NCBI GenBank assembly: GCA_905221605.1
Contig: CAJNDS010000202.1
Location: 1-64,000 of the forward strand
Direction: 5' to 3'
Origin: Symbiodinium natans
Lineage: Eukaryota > Sar > Dinophyceae > Suessiales > Symbiodiniaceae
DNA: 64,000 nt
Part shown: positions 30,535 through 41,769 of the stretch, piece by piece
How positions within the stretch are numbered: the stretch's first letter is position 1
How the letters are laid out: the number at the start of each line of letters is the position of its first letter
Translations under genes and position numbers: made by a program
Notes under the pieces: generated by a model
What the model saw: only the letters and a program-made list of their open reading frames with translations
The model's database searches: none
Told to the model about the DNA's origin: nothing

Positions 30535-30602
30535 TTTCAGACTCGACTGCCGGCTTCATTGCAAGGGGCGCGCTCGCGAGCTTGAGCCCACGCAAGTCGA
30601 GC
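30535..30602 (-). CDS. gene D, short exon
   Basis: The frame reads DLRGLKLASAPLAMKPAVES then ES, beside a telomere-type block. Confidence 0.5.
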
Positions 30603-30652
30603 CACTACAACGACACACATATGTCTGTATGATTCGTTGGTATCAATACCCG

Positions 30653-30680
30653 ATATATATACATGCACATCATACTTCTA

Positions 30681-30714
<34 letters not shown>

Positions 30715-30865
30715 CATGTACATACATATATATATATGTATATATCTTTATATACATATATATGTGTGTGTGCATATCTTTATGTGTATATACATATATA
30801 AATATAAATATAAATATAAATGTATATATGTATATATATATATGTGTATAGATATATATGCCATG
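30653..30865. repeat. TA-rich simple repeat
   Basis: About 200 bp of TATA, TATG and TAAATA words. A plus-strand frame after it (30860-31018, HQLSSRSERLKAQLVTRSPQ) is open and could be coding, but strand is uncertain. Confidence 0.8.
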
Positions 30866-31502
30866 CATCAACTCAGCTCGAGATCTGAGCGTCTCAAGGC
30901 TCAACTTGTGACCAGAAGCCCGCAGCGCACCGCGGTGCAGGAAGCCAAGTGGGGCCCGCTTTTGCAGGAGACCATTAAAATTGCAGCGCACCCCTCGAAC
31001 AGTTCTGGCTCTGAACCCTAAACCCTCCCTAAACCCTAAACCCTTTTTAACCCAAACCCTAAACCCTAAACCCTAAACCCTGAAGGAAAAGGCAGCTCCA
31101 GATGTGAAGCAAAACGACCGAGTATTGAAAAGCGGTGCTTGTTTCTCGAACTGCACAGAATTGCTTTAGGGTGCTTGCTGCTTGTTAGAAGCATGCAGGT
31201 GACAGACCTGCATTCAACTGGAACGAAGTCGGATTGCAGGCTCTGGGCACTCTTTTCACGAGAAGTTAACCTTCAAGGAGTTAGACCAATGCAAGGTCCA
31301 GCTCATAGACTTTCGGAACAAAGAGCCCCAGGCAAATAGACAGATACCTTATGAATGATCCTTAATGCGCACCGCCGGCTTGGCATGTGCGACGCTGGAC
31401 AGATCCTGCTCTCAAAGCTCCAGCGCGCAGAAGAGCAACTTCCCTGCAGGCAAGTTGCGGTTCCGAGAAAGCTGGGGAGGTTTGTGCTGGGCTTGAGGCT
31501 CC

Positions 31503-31585
31503 TAAAAACCCTAAACCCTAAACCCTAAACCCTAAACCCTAAACCCTAAACCCTAAACCCTAAACCCTAAACCTAAACCCTAAGG
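31503..31585. repeat. (CCCTAAA)n block
   Basis: About 11 units, next to a gene D exon. Confidence 0.95.
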
Positions 31586-31587
31586 TC

Positions 31588-31645
31588 CTCGAACACCTTG
31601 GCCCAGTGTCGGAGACTCATGGTCTGCACTCGATGAGCTCCTTCC
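31588..31645 (-). CDS. gene D, short exon
   Basis: The frame reads VVEGAHRVQTMSLRHWAKVF then ED, directly abutting a (CCCTAAA)n block on its 3' side. Confidence 0.55.
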
Positions 31646-31719
31646 ACCACCTATCCTCAGCAGTGCCAGAAATAGACTTCAGAGAAACGTAGCAACCACC
31701 TGCAGCTTGCAACTCAAAA

Positions 31720-31848
31720 AAACCTGAAGCTCCTCAGTCGTGACAAGACAGAAGCCTCTCTTTCGAAGTACTCGATGCAGGCAGCGAGCAGGTCTGAAGG
31801 CCGGAAGTCATGGGCACGATGCAGAGCTGTGACCTCCTCTTGAGACTA
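31720..31848 (-). CDS. gene D, exon
   Basis: The frame reads EEVTALHRAHDFRPSDLLAA, CIEYFEREASVLSRLRSF. Strong amphipathic helices; unknown family. Confidence 0.6.
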
Positions 31849-32016
31849 CGGAAAGCACCCGGCAGACTGGCGAGTCGCTGGAGGAACAGGTGAATAGCTT
31901 TTAGACGCGTTGGGATTGATGTATAGGGCTCAGTGGCATAGGGCGTACCCTAAACCCTAAACCCTAAGGGTTTAGGCTTTTAGGGTTTGTTTTGAGAGAA
32001 AAAGCGGTCCTGGTCC

Positions 32017-32105
32017 TGATCGCAGGAGCTGGTCTGTATTTCAGCTGTGACGTCTGCGATGTACAGGCGCGCGTTCTGAAAGGAGGCGAACTGAGCCTGA
32101 GCATC
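32017..32105 (-). CDS. gene D, exon
   Basis: The frame reads AQAQFASFQNARLYIADVTA, EIQTSSCDQ. Telomere-type words flank both sides. Confidence 0.55.
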
Positions 32106-32195
32106 CCAATGGCTTTACTCTTTCCAGAAGGGTTAAGGGTGTAGGGTTTAGGGTTCAGGGTTTAGGGTAGGTTGGTTGGGGGAGTTTAGGGTGCA

Positions 32196-32282
32196 GTGGG
32201 CCGCTACCCCAAGCAGCCTCTGCATCTGCCAGTTGCATCATCCAGCGCAGGTTGGCACACTCCGCCGGGCCAATAAGGTACC
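32196..32282 (-). CDS. gene D, exon
   Basis: After a CCCTTAAG acceptor the frame reads YLIGPAECANLRWMMQLADA, EAAWGSGPL. It is separated from the next exon by a short interval containing degenerate telomere-type words (CCCCTAACCCCCAAACCC). Confidence 0.6.
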
Positions 32283-32339
32283 TTAAGGGCACTTTCATGT
32301 GTGTGTGTGGGTTTGGGGGTTAGGGGCGTCGAAGGGTCG

Positions 32340-32458
32340 GTCGCCACATTCAGAAACCGCATCCTCCTCGTCCTCGTGTCTATGTGCGAAGCAAAGCCAG
32401 GTCGCAGCTGGCCGCCGATCACCGCATAGACTTCGGCCTCGTGCAGTTGCACTGCGCG
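32340..32458 (-). CDS. gene D, exon
   Basis: The frame reads QLHEAEVYAVIGGQLRPGFA, SHIDTRTRRMRFLNVA. Directly upstream is a 120-bp (CCCTAAA)n block. Confidence 0.6.
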
Positions 32459-32467
32459 TTTTCAGCT

Positions 32468-32993
32468 GCTAAACCCTAAACCCTAAACCCTAAACCCTAA
32501 ACCCTAAACCCTAAACCCTAAACCCTAAACCCTAAACCCTAAAACCCTAAACCCTAGAACCTAGACCCTAAACCCTAAACCCTAAAAAGGCCCTGTGGCC
32601 CTGGGACCTCAACTCCAAGTCTGAAGGAACTGAACAAACATCGGCCTGAATCAGAGACTCTGGGAGAACTTGCAATTCGGTTCGAGGGTTTAGGGTTTAG
32701 GGTTTAGGGTTAGGGTTTAGGGTTTAGGGTTTGGGGTTTGGGGTTTAGGGTTTAGGGTTTAGGGTTTAGGGTTTAGGGTTTAGGGTTTAGGGCCTCTTTC
32801 ATGTAGCCGCCGCTGTCCCAGTCATGCAGCGTGCTTCTTTGAGAGTCGGGCAGCTGCTCCTGGGCCACAGGAATCACGTCCAAAATGATCCCAGCAGGCG
32901 CTGAAAAACCCGTTTTTGCCACCCTAAACCCTAAACCCTAAACCCTAAACCCTGAACCCTAAACCCTAAACCCTGAACCCTAAACCCTGAACG
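32468..32993. repeat. three telomere-type blocks around an exon
   Basis: CCCTAAA at 32468-32587, TTTAGGG at 32686-32792 and CCCTAAA/CCCTGAA at 32921-32993. The exon 32800-32895 lies between the last two, which are in opposite orientation. Confidence 0.95.
32800..32895 (-). CDS. gene D, exon
   Basis: The frame reads PAGIILDVIPVAQEQLPDSQ, RSTLHDWDSGGYMKE. It ends within a few bases of the (TTTAGGG)n block. Confidence 0.6.
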
Positions 32994-33032
32994 CCAAATC
33001 GTATGTTGGGCATTGTGAACAGAGGAGGTCCT

Positions 33033-33058
33033 CACTTTCCACCACGGCCGTCTCCCAG
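33033..33058 (-). CDS. gene D, possible 5'-most exon seen
   Basis: TWETAVVE followed by AGTGAGG; short and weak, but in the right place and strand. Confidence 0.3.
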
Positions 33059-33108
33059 GTAGCGGGCACCTCGGTCTCTGCTTTGCCCTTCTTGGACCCG
33101 GAGTATCC

Positions 33109-33109
<1 letters not shown>

Positions 33110-33176
<67 letters not shown>
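33110..33176. repeat. poly-C run of about 67
   Basis: Uninterrupted C followed by about ten A. The length should be treated as uncertain. Confidence 0.85.
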
Positions 33177-33186
<10 letters not shown>

Positions 33187-33356
33187 GGAACAGATTATGC
33201 CGGCGAAGACCCCAAACAGTAAGATTGCAGATCAAGGGAAAGCGGCATGAAGCAATAACGCGACGCGTAGAATTCAGTATGGAGGCGTGGGTTTCAGGCT
33301 TCTCTTTGGAGCTGCCAGGGGTCGGAACAACTCTTTCCCAATCCAAACGATGGATT

Positions 33357-34627
33357 GACATGGATGTCCAAGCGCTGCCCACATGCATTTTGCTAAGCCT
33401 GAAAAATGCGTTTGGTCTTGCTTTCTACATTTGCAACGCCATGCTCTCTCTTTCTGTACTTTTTCAAAGGCGAAAACAGCTGAGTGCATTTAGGCACGCA
33501 CGAAAAATGCAGTTGCGCATTCGCCTCTTCTGTACGCAGCTTGTCTTTACGACGAAAGATCAGCGGTTAACTCAATCTTATTGTGGTTGTGGAAGGAGCA
33601 AGCTGCGCGAATGCATTCTGCCCACTTTGAAAAATGCACCTGAGCATGTTCTTCCTGATTCTGGGTCTGTTTCGGTACTCCTGCAAAATGTCGAGCATTG
33701 TTCTAAACACGTTTTTCAATTCCTACAGCTACTTTTATGCACAGAAAACACATCAGAAGAATCGAATACGTCATGAGCCAGCAGAAACCAAGACTAAACA
33801 TGATAGGAAACCAGTGCCAAATGCATTCTTCGGGCGACGAAAAATGCATTTGGAATGCCCTAGAAATGCATGTCGGGTAGATGTTGGTCGTAAAACACCA
33901 ATCTATTTTTTTTGTTGTTTTCGTTTGTTTTTCATGCTGTAATGGAGCAAACCGAATAGACATGGATGACCAGATGCTGCCGAATGCATTTTGCCAGGCC
34001 TGCCCAACGCATTTGGTCTTGCTTTCCACATGTGCAACGCCGCGTGCTCTTTCTGCACTTTTCCAAAGCGAAAACAGCTGAATGCATTTGGGCACAGGCG
34101 AAAAATGCATTCGGACTTTGGTTTCTTCCGTACGGGGCCTCTGTCTTTGACACAAAAGTCAGCTATCAAGTGAGTTCTTTTATTGTGGTTTTGGAAGGAG
34201 CAAGCTGCGCGAATGGATTTTGCTTGCTTTGCAAAATGCATCTGGGCATGTTGCTTCTGATTTTACGCCCCTTTTCGGGAATTTTGCGAAACGGTGATTA
34301 TGGTTCTAAACGCGTTCAAATCCTATATATAGATGTTCTTATGCGCAGAAAAACATGAAATTTCAGCCGGCAGAAACCAAGATTGCAACATGATAGGAAA
34401 CCAGTGCCAAATGCGTTTTCGGGCGATGAAAAATGCATGTGGAATGCCCTCAGATGCATGTCGGGGAAATGTTGGTCGTAAAATACCAGTAGACATGGAT
34501 GTCCAAGCGCTGCCCGAATGCATTTTGCCAGGCCTAAAAAACGCATTTGGTCTTGCTTTCCACATTTGCAACGCCGTGCTCTCTTTGTGCACTTTTTAGA
34601 AGGCGAAAACAGCTGAACGCATTAAAG
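33357..34627. repeat. satellite S2: 0.53-0.60-kb tandem repeat full of ATGCAT hairpins
   Basis: Units start GACATGGATGTCCA at 33357, 33959 (variant) and 34492, giving two full copies and a partial third. Each full unit contains four or five small stem-loops in which GAATGCATTTT pairs with GAAAAATGCATTC-like arms across a 7-15-nt loop. The unit boundary with satellite S3 is abrupt at about 34627. Open frames across it differ between copies and are not conserved, so I regard it as non-coding. Confidence 0.8.
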
Positions 34628-34639
34628 CGCGGGCGAGGT

Positions 34640-36440
34640 CGCTCACCACGGGCCCGAACCGCGTGACACCCGCCCGGCCCCATTGCGCTCAGGAGACCAT
34701 GGGAGACCACGAATCCGAGCGCGTGACACCCTCTCAACCCCTGTCGCTCATGATCGGACACCATGACAGACCACGACCGGACCGCGTGACACCCGCCCAG
34801 CGTGCTCAGAGACCATGGGAGACCACGGACCCAAGCGCGTGACACCCTCCCAGATGATTTATGGGAGACCATCAAGCGCGTGACGTCCAACCACTGCCAC
34901 TCACCGCGGACCCGAACCGCGTGACACTCGTCCGGCCCCATTCCGCTCATGATAGGAGACCATGCGAGACCACGAATCCAAGCGCGTGACACCCTCTCAA
35001 CCCCTGTCACTCATGATCAGAGATCATGGGAGACCACGGAGCCGGATCGAGCGACACCCGCCCAGCCCCGTTGCGCTCACGATCGGAGGAGCCGGGAAAC
35101 CACGAACCCAGCGCGTGACACCCTCCCAAGCTTGTTGCTCATGATGGAGTCCATGGGAGAACCGCGTGACACCCGCCCAGCCCCATTGCGCTCATGATCC
35201 GAGATGACGGAAATCCACTCACCCAAGCGCGCGACACCCTCCCAACCCCTGTCGCTCATGATCGGAGACCATGAAGATCACGGAGCCGGCCCGCGTGACC
35301 CGCCATCCCCATGATCGGACCATGGGAGAGCATGAACCCGGACTGCGTGACACCCGCAGATTGCGCTCGCTGGGAGATCATGGGAGTCCATGGACCCAAG
35401 CATCTAGAGACGATGGAGAGCACGGACCCGAACCGCGTGACACCCGCCCAGCCCCAGTGCGCTCATGATCGGGAGGCCATGAGACCATGCGAGACGATGG
35501 ACCGCGTGACACCCACCCGGCCCCATTGCGCTCATGAGGAGACCATGGGAGACCACGTACCCAAGCGCGTGCCACCCGTCTAGCCAATCGCGTGGCACTT
35601 TTTCTGAGGAGAGCGCCCCAAACAGTTCCTTTTTGGGGAAAAATCACAGGCCCGAAGCGCGTGACACCCACAAGGCCCCAATGGTCCCAATTGTGCTCAT
35701 GATCGGAGACCGCAGGCCCGCCAATTGTGCTCGTGATCGGAGACCATGGGAGACCAAAGGCCCGTGACACCCACCCGGCTCATGTTGGCCCCAATTGTGC
35801 TCATGATTGGAGACCATGGGAGACCGCAGGCCCGAAACGCTTGACACCCGCCCGCGACCACAGGCCCGAGCGCGTGACACCCGCCTGGCTCATGATCGGA
35901 GACCATGGGCGACCACAGGCCCGAAGCGCGTGACACCCACCCGGCCAATTGCGCTCATGATCGGAGACCATGGGCCGAAGCGCGCGACACCCGCCCGAAG
36001 ATCGGAGACCATGCGAGAGCGACACCCACCCGGCCCCAATGGCCCCAATTGTGCTCATGATCGGAGACCGTGGGAGACCACAGTCCCCGAAGCGCGTGAC
36101 ACCCGCCGGCCCCAATTGGCCCCAATAGCGCTCTGATCGGAGACTGTGTGGGAGAGCACAGGCCCGAGCGCGTGACACCCGCCCGGCCCCAATGCCCCCA
36201 ATTTCGCTCATAATCGGAGACCATGAAAGACGACACCATGGGACCGCAGGCCGAGCGCCCACCCGGCCCCAATGGCCCCAATTGCGCTCATCATCGGAGA
36301 CCATGGGAGACCACAGGCCCCGAAGCGCGTGACACCCACCCGACCCCAATGGCCCCAATTGTGTTCATGATCGGAGACCATGGGAGACCATGGGAGACCA
36401 CAGGCCCGAAGCGCGTGACACCCATCTGGCCAAGCGTGTG
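34640..36440. repeat. satellite S3, about 60-76-bp units in two subfamilies
   Basis: Core words: GCGCGTGACACCC, then GCTCATGATCGGAGACCATG, then GGAGACCAC. The left block (34640-35575) alternates two unit types to form a roughly 130-bp dimer; the right block (35650-36425) has a unit with a CCCCAATGGCCCCAATT insert. More than 20 copies in all. Long frames on both strands are by-products. Confidence 0.9.
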
Positions 36441-36505
36441 ACACTTTTTTTCTGAGGAGAGGACCCCAAACGGTTCCTGTTTGGGGAAAAACAAAAAAGA
36501 CAAGA
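35580..36505. repeat. about 70-bp hairpin sequence bounding the right S3 block
   Basis: Copies at 35580-35650 and 36425-36500 share CACTTTTT(TT)CTGAGGAGAG, CCCCAAACRGTTCC and TTTTGGGGAAAAA. The part CCCAAAC...GTTTGGG can form a short hairpin. The second block of the satellite lies exactly between them. Confidence 0.7.
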
Positions 36506-36599
36506 AATAATATGTTATATATATATATAGATAGATATGTACATGTGAAGTGCCCCCAAAAGGGTTTGGGGTCTAGGGATAGTGCCCCTCCAGAAGCCC

Positions 36600-36712
36600 G
36601 AAACCCTGAACTTGAAAAGCCGCCACGGCGCTTGTGCCTCCAGCGAGGAGGCAGCTCTGTCTACGCCCTCGATGACAGCTTCCAGCTCAGGGCCCTGGAT
36701 TCTTAGAAGATC
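36600..36712 (+). CDS. weak plus-strand candidate exon
   Basis: One frame reads KPPRRLCLQRGGSSVYALDD, SFQLRALDS and stop; a second frame is also open. Low support. Confidence 0.3.
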
Positions 36713-38480
36713 CTGGGGCGCACTTGCTTCGACTCTCTTCTTTCCTGCCTCCTTCTCGCTTGAGAATCAGCTTGTTGCGTTTTGAAAGCTTGGCTTTTGA
36801 CTGTGTGGCTTCTGAGATTGGACAACAAGCGGCTAGCTGGATCGCGGTTAGCATTCCGCAAGCCTCCCGCAGGTGGCCTCCTACAAAAGCGCCCCAACCC
36901 TGATTTTCTGTCCTCTTCCCAAGGCGGCGGGGAGGTTTTAGGGGTTTAGGGTTTGGGGTTCCCCTCCAAACCCATGTCCCGACAGTTCTTGGTCGTTCGC
37001 TGGGTTTTGCCAGCTGTCTTGCAAACCCAACAATTGAGCCGCCAGGCCCCCTGAAGCCCTGGTGGGGAGTAAGCCAGACCCTCTGAATCTCGGCTCGCCG
37101 TTGTGACCCCACACCCTGGGGCTGTGCGGGCGCCTCATGAGATCTTCCGCGGCTGCGGGGGCAAATGCTCCATCATAACCCGAGACCCTAACTCCTTGGG
37201 ATGTTCCTTCTTCTACTAGCAGTCCCTAATAGGCAAATCTACTTAAGGAGTCCTAGTCGAAGGCTGGCTCCCCCTTATTCCGGAGCCTTGACGGCCGAGG
37301 TGGCTTGAGGCTGGAGCTCCATGGTGAGGCGGGTGGCCTGCGGGGGCTTGTGGGTTTAGGGTTTAGGGTTTAGGGTTCAGGGCTAGGGTTTAGGGCTAGC
37401 ATCATGAGAGCTAGCGACTGCATTGAAGCAGCTTTGTGAGCCTTGTGCTAGTTTGTTTGGGATGTTCCCCCTTAAGACTACCAGTCCTTAAGTGGGATTA
37501 TAAGAAGGGGGTACTATATTAAGGGGAACATCCCAAGCTAGTTTCCAAGTTTTGAAACGCTTTCCAGCTCCTTGCTGGGAGAGAAGCCCTGCCGCAGACG
37601 GCGGCGGGCAGCTCCAACGACTCTTGGGAGCTTACGAAAATGTTGAGGGTTTTCTGGCTGTTTGCAGTGTGCGGCTCTCTTTTTTCTGGTTCTGCAAGTT
37701 TGGGCGGGTGATTTCCCAAAATAGTGGTACTTCTAGTGTACCCATAATTTGCTACAATCCAGATTATATCCCCCTATTTTCGGAAAGCCCCCAAAAACCG
37801 ACTCTTCCCCCCCGAGAGAATGGGAGCGAATGGGAGAGCCTCGCCTGTCCTCCTTTCCGAAGCGCTCGTGGGTCTCCTCGGGCAACTTCTGTGATGACTA
37901 CGAAAATAAGGTGAAACCCTAGTGTTTTTGAGTTGTAGTCGGAAGAATGTCTTCCCATTAAAAAAGCGAAAACGTAGTTTTTGTTTGAATTGTAATTAGG
38001 AAGAATACTTTCCCATTTTTCTTGGATAGTTCCATTGCATGTCGTCCTGGATAGTGGTTGCTCGAGCTCGGAACTTGAACCCCTAAACCCTTAAAACGCT
38101 GGCAACCCCCTTCGTTTAACACGAAATCCCCAGCAAGCCAAGTGGCCAGCCACGCCGCCCACCAGTCGGAGCTCGCGGACGCCGAGGCGTGCGCGCGTCC
38201 GCGAGAAGCTGACAGAGAAACGAGTGTTTACGTTAATAGGGGGGTCGTTTTTATAAGGGGGTCCTACTATTTGGGAGTCTATATTAGGTTATTAGGGGTC
38301 CCTTGTTGCAACATTGTTCTCGAAAGCCCCGTGGGGCTGAGAGTGACTTGGCTAAAATATTAGGGGTCCCTTGTTTGCGTAAACCCCCAAATTTGGAACA
38401 AAGACAGGCGGTCGTGGGTGGCGGGGAGGTGCTTGTAGCTGGGGGCGTCAAGTCGAGAGATTCAAAGGGCTTCGCCAGAG
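36713..38480. other. unassigned; elements and telomere-like words
   Basis: Contains a truncated family C end at about 37197, a minus-strand candidate exon at 37285-37340 (ATRLTMELQPQATSAVK), TTTAGGG words at 37353-37400, an intact family C copy (37456-37534) and a family E copy (38236-38312). Open frames at 37552-37914 are unrecognised. Confidence 0.35.
37456..37534. mobile_element. family C element, copy 3
   Basis: TTTGGGATGTTCCCCCTTAA and AAGGGGAACATCCCAA are inverted; GCTAGTTT flanks both sides, an exact 8-bp target duplication. Confidence 0.8.
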
Positions 38481-38481
38481 G

Positions 38482-38532
38482 CTTAGGGTTTAGGGTTTAG
38501 GGTTTAGGGTTTAGGGTTTAGGGTTTAGGGTC
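38482..38532. repeat. (TTTAGGG)n block
   Basis: Seven units. Confidence 0.95.
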
Positions 38533-38538
38533 AAGATT

Positions 38539-38930
38539 TCAGAGTCCAGGAGGGTCCTGGGCATAAATGTTCGTGATACTCCATTTTTGATGAGCTCGTA
38601 AGCTGATAAAAGCAAACGCCAAGGTTATAAAGGGACTCTTGGGTTTATGGCTGTGAGGCGTCCATTTGCATTCGCCCTTGTTCTTGAATGCTTCCAGGCA
38701 TATATGAAGAAACCAAACAACCCCGAGGTAGTAGCCTCCACAGTGTGCACAGGTAGGGGGAGCAGAACTGCAGCAGTTGAGCAGGGCAGCGGAAGAATAG
38801 ATCTTAAGAGCAAGGTCTCCGGCCAAGCTGCTCCATACCACATAGCAAACTCAACCGCCGGCAGACCTGAGCATCCCCCTTTAAAACGGCGCAAGGCATC
38901 GAGGTCTCCCCGCAATAAAAAGTAACGGAA
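38539..38930. other. open on both strands; possible exon
   Basis: Plus frame 38647-38925 ends in a basic tail (LKRRKASRSPRNKK). Minus frame 38625-38915 contains FAMWYGAAWPETLLLRSI. I cannot choose between them. Confidence 0.3.
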
Positions 38931-39283
38931 GACCTTGGTGAACTGTAGAACTTCTAGTGTCGCGAGGTTTGAGGCAACACCTTGAGGTTGAAAGGTTCAA
39001 GCGCAAGACGTGGGAGAAGTCAGGGGCGGCCCAACTGTCCTACTTGCACTGGCAGTTGCCTGCCCATGAGACCATGTTTCTTTTTGTTTCTGGAGGCTTT
39101 GTACCGAAGCTGCGGCACTCCACACTCTGAAACCTACCTAGAGACTCTTAGGAGCCCTAAATTAAGAGAAGTTGTCCGTAGATTACAGGCTACTGCAATT
39201 TGCGGAAAAAACTCGTGAGGGCACTGAGTTATTTCACTGCTTCTGAAGTTCGTTCGCCACAAGAGGAAACCTAGACTGCCACC

Positions 39284-39520
39284 ATGGAGCTCTTCGAAAC
39301 TGTGGCGCATCTGCAATGGGCAGCACAGCGACACAGCGGATGGTTACCTGCTGTGCGTTTGTTTGCAGGGAGAGGGGCTTTCGGGCTTTCCGGGGGGCAC
39401 TCGACTAGCATCCCCGTCATGCTTCTTGCCAGTCTAGTGGCGTCCAAAGGCAAGTCTTCAAATCCCTTCGAGGCCACCATGGCTCAGCAAGGCGGGCAGC
39501 GCCAAATGAACATGCGCTAG
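39284..39520 (+). CDS. weak plus-strand ORF
   Basis: MELFETVAHLQWAAQRHSGW, LPAVRLFAGRGAFGLSGGHS and a stop at 39520. Protein-like but unrecognised; a minus frame overlaps it. Confidence 0.3.
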   Translation: MELFETVAHLQWAAQRHSGWLPAVRLFAGRGAFGLSGGHSTSIPVMLLASLVASKGKSSNPFEATMAQQGGQRQMNMR

Positions 39521-39949
39521 CACAAGGGCACACACAGGTGGCCGAAGTTGTTGGGGTACATTGAGACACGGGCGGGGCGGGGGAATTGTCACAGAGTCGA
39601 TCGCCCCCCCATCGCAGGATGGTCAAGGAAGCTGCATGAGCAACTCGATCTCCGAATATGTCCTATCTTGTGACCTCGATTTTCTGTTCTATCTGAACTT
39701 GTAGTGGAACCTTGACAGCTTGCTTGCTGACGAAACGCCTGCGAACGAGAAAGAAGCGGACTCAAACTTGGCATAGAAAACTGTCACCATCATGCGGCAA
39801 GAAGCACGCACCTCATTGCTCAGTGATATGCTTTGTTGCCTGAAAAACCGAGAAAGCTAGAAAAAGCATCCCTGTTGTCGCTTGAAAGTGTGTCACTCAA
39901 TTGGGGCATTAGGGCTCCCGAGGACATCTCTCTGACCAAGACTACTGTT

Positions 39950-40060
39950 TGCCTAAGAACCCCCCCCCCCCAACAAAAAAAACACATAATCCCTAAGTTA
40001 CGTGGCACCCTTATCTGTTTTTTTTCTTTGGGGGGGGGGGGGGGGTTCTTAAGGAAATAG
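39950..40060. mobile_element. family G element, copy 1
   Basis: Left CTAAGAACCCCCC, right GGGGGGTTCTTAAGGAAATA, with C- and G-runs; AAGAC occurs close outside both ends. Confidence 0.55.
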
Positions 40061-40172
40061 TAAAAGACATGCTGCCCTGCTTTTGTTGACTGGGAGCGTG
40101 GCGATCGGCGGCCGCCTGCCTGATTCGGGCCAGGATACTGCGACACACATGTTCTAGGTAGCCCAGTAAGCT

Positions 40173-40272
40173 ACCAATTGCTTAAGAACCACCTCCAAAA
40201 ATTGGAAGACAAGAGTAATATAGGGATTGTTATTGTAATTCTTTAGGGGGTTCTTAAGCAAATAGTAGCTCA
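40173..40272. mobile_element. family G element, copy 2
   Basis: Inverted ends TTGCTTAAGAACC and GGTTCTTAAGCAAATAGTA. A third relative lies at 63600-63715. Confidence 0.6.
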
Positions 40273-40798
40273 GGCGAACTGGTAAGCATATTACAATGAG
40301 GGTACCCTTTTGGGGGCTGTTTACCTGAAAAGGGAACCTAGAACCAAAAAAAGGGCAAAATAGTACCATTGGGCTACCCGTGCCATTCCATGTGGAAAGA
40401 GGAAGGACAACATGTGTGATTTCAACTCGTGATCCAAGATTTCAAGGGTCTAGGGCTCAGGGTTTTTCGGCCCCGAATTTCCCCCCGGCGCTACAAGTCT
40501 CCAAGATTCCATTCAAACCCCTTTGCAATTCCGAGTTCGCAAAAGACCCACCAAACCGGAAAGCCCCCCCACCTTTCGCGAGCCAAGATCCCAGCAATGG
40601 AGCGTTTTGGGGCCCAAGTTTTTCCCTCCAACCGAAAGATCCCAAGTTTCTTTATTTCATTGATTTTTTTTTTTGGGCAGGGGGCGGGGGTATTGTAGTA
40701 TAAGAACCCCCCCAACCGAAAAGTCCCAGCGCCGAGCTTTCGAGGTGAGTCCAGCACGTTCTGCGACACCTTGCGGCTGACCTGGTGGCTTTAGACTC

Positions 40799-40905
40799 TT
40801 AGGGAATGAGGGAGTAAGCGCCCTAAACATAATCCCCTACAGGGTATATGCAGGGTTTAGGGTTTAGGGTTTAGGGTTTAGGGACCCTCATTCCCTCATT
40901 CCCTG
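40799..40905. mobile_element. short family H relative carrying a telomere-type block
   Basis: Ends TTAGGGAATGAGGGAGTA and CCCTCATTCCCTCATTCCCT are inverted and match the ends of the 26818-27490 element. Four to five TTTAGGG units (40854-40884) sit inside it. Confidence 0.6.
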
Positions 40906-40966
40906 GGGGTGGAGGGCTCCCAAGGCGCAGGTTGAAGGTCGATAAGCTTCTCAGCAGGGATGGGAT

Positions 40967-41085
40967 AGGGTTTAGGGTTTAGGGTTTAGGGTTTAGGGTT
41001 TAGGGTTTAGGGTTTAGGGTTTAGGGTTTAGGGTTTAGGGTTTAGGGTTTAGGGTTTAGGGTTTAGGGTTTAGGGTTTAGGGTTT
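40967..41085. repeat. (TTTAGGG)n block, about 16 units
   Basis: Perfect TTTAGGG array. CCCTAAA blocks follow at 41174-41219 and 41335-41449. Confidence 0.95.
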
Positions 41086-41769
41086 CCCTCCCCCGGTGGG
41101 CCTCCTCGAGTTCGGCTTGGAGCATGGCCCCTGAGCTTTGGGAGCACGTGCAACAGCCACGACACTGCTTGCTACCCTAAACCCTAATCCTAAACCCTAA
41201 ACCCTAAACCCTAAACCCTGGGATTTGGTGCAAGAGTACCAGCTTCCCCGGCTGTCGGATATCACATCGAGCGAATGTAGGTGTCTGGAGTTTCAAATCC
41301 AGGACGCGAGATACCGGCACATTCGTACTTGACCCAAACCCAAACCCTAAACCCTACACCCTAAACCCTAAACCCTAAAACCCTAAACCCTAAACGCGAA
41401 ACCCTAAACCCAAACCCTAAACCCTACACCCTAAACCCCAAACCCTAAGCTTGGGTTGGCAAAGGCTTCTGGGGACGCAGGACATGTCCCAGTGCAAAGC
41501 TCGCTGTGCAAACCCGGGATCCTTGGCGCTCCTTCAATTGCTTCGACTCCCATCCAGCCCTGTGCTTTTATATACATATGTATGTATGTGTATATATATA
41601 TACACATGTTTATGTACTTCTTTTTCAATTTGCATAACATATCTATGTATGCATATATACATATGTATTATCACCGAAAGGCCGTGAATCCTGAGTTCCC
41701 AGCGATTCTCCTCGGCCGTTTTAGCCTGACTCTTAGCCTCATCGATCCTCTCCTGGTCCAGGAGAACTG

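Noticed and set aside
34323-36358. Many ORFs of 60-185 codons
   Set aside because: Shadows of satellites S2 and S3; copies do not keep a common reading frame.
41495-41545. Plus-strand Cys-rich segment (SQCKARCANPGS) as another PAN/Apple-like exon
   Set aside because: Only one short C-x3-C match, on the strand opposite to the others, without the downstream GCAHFS part.
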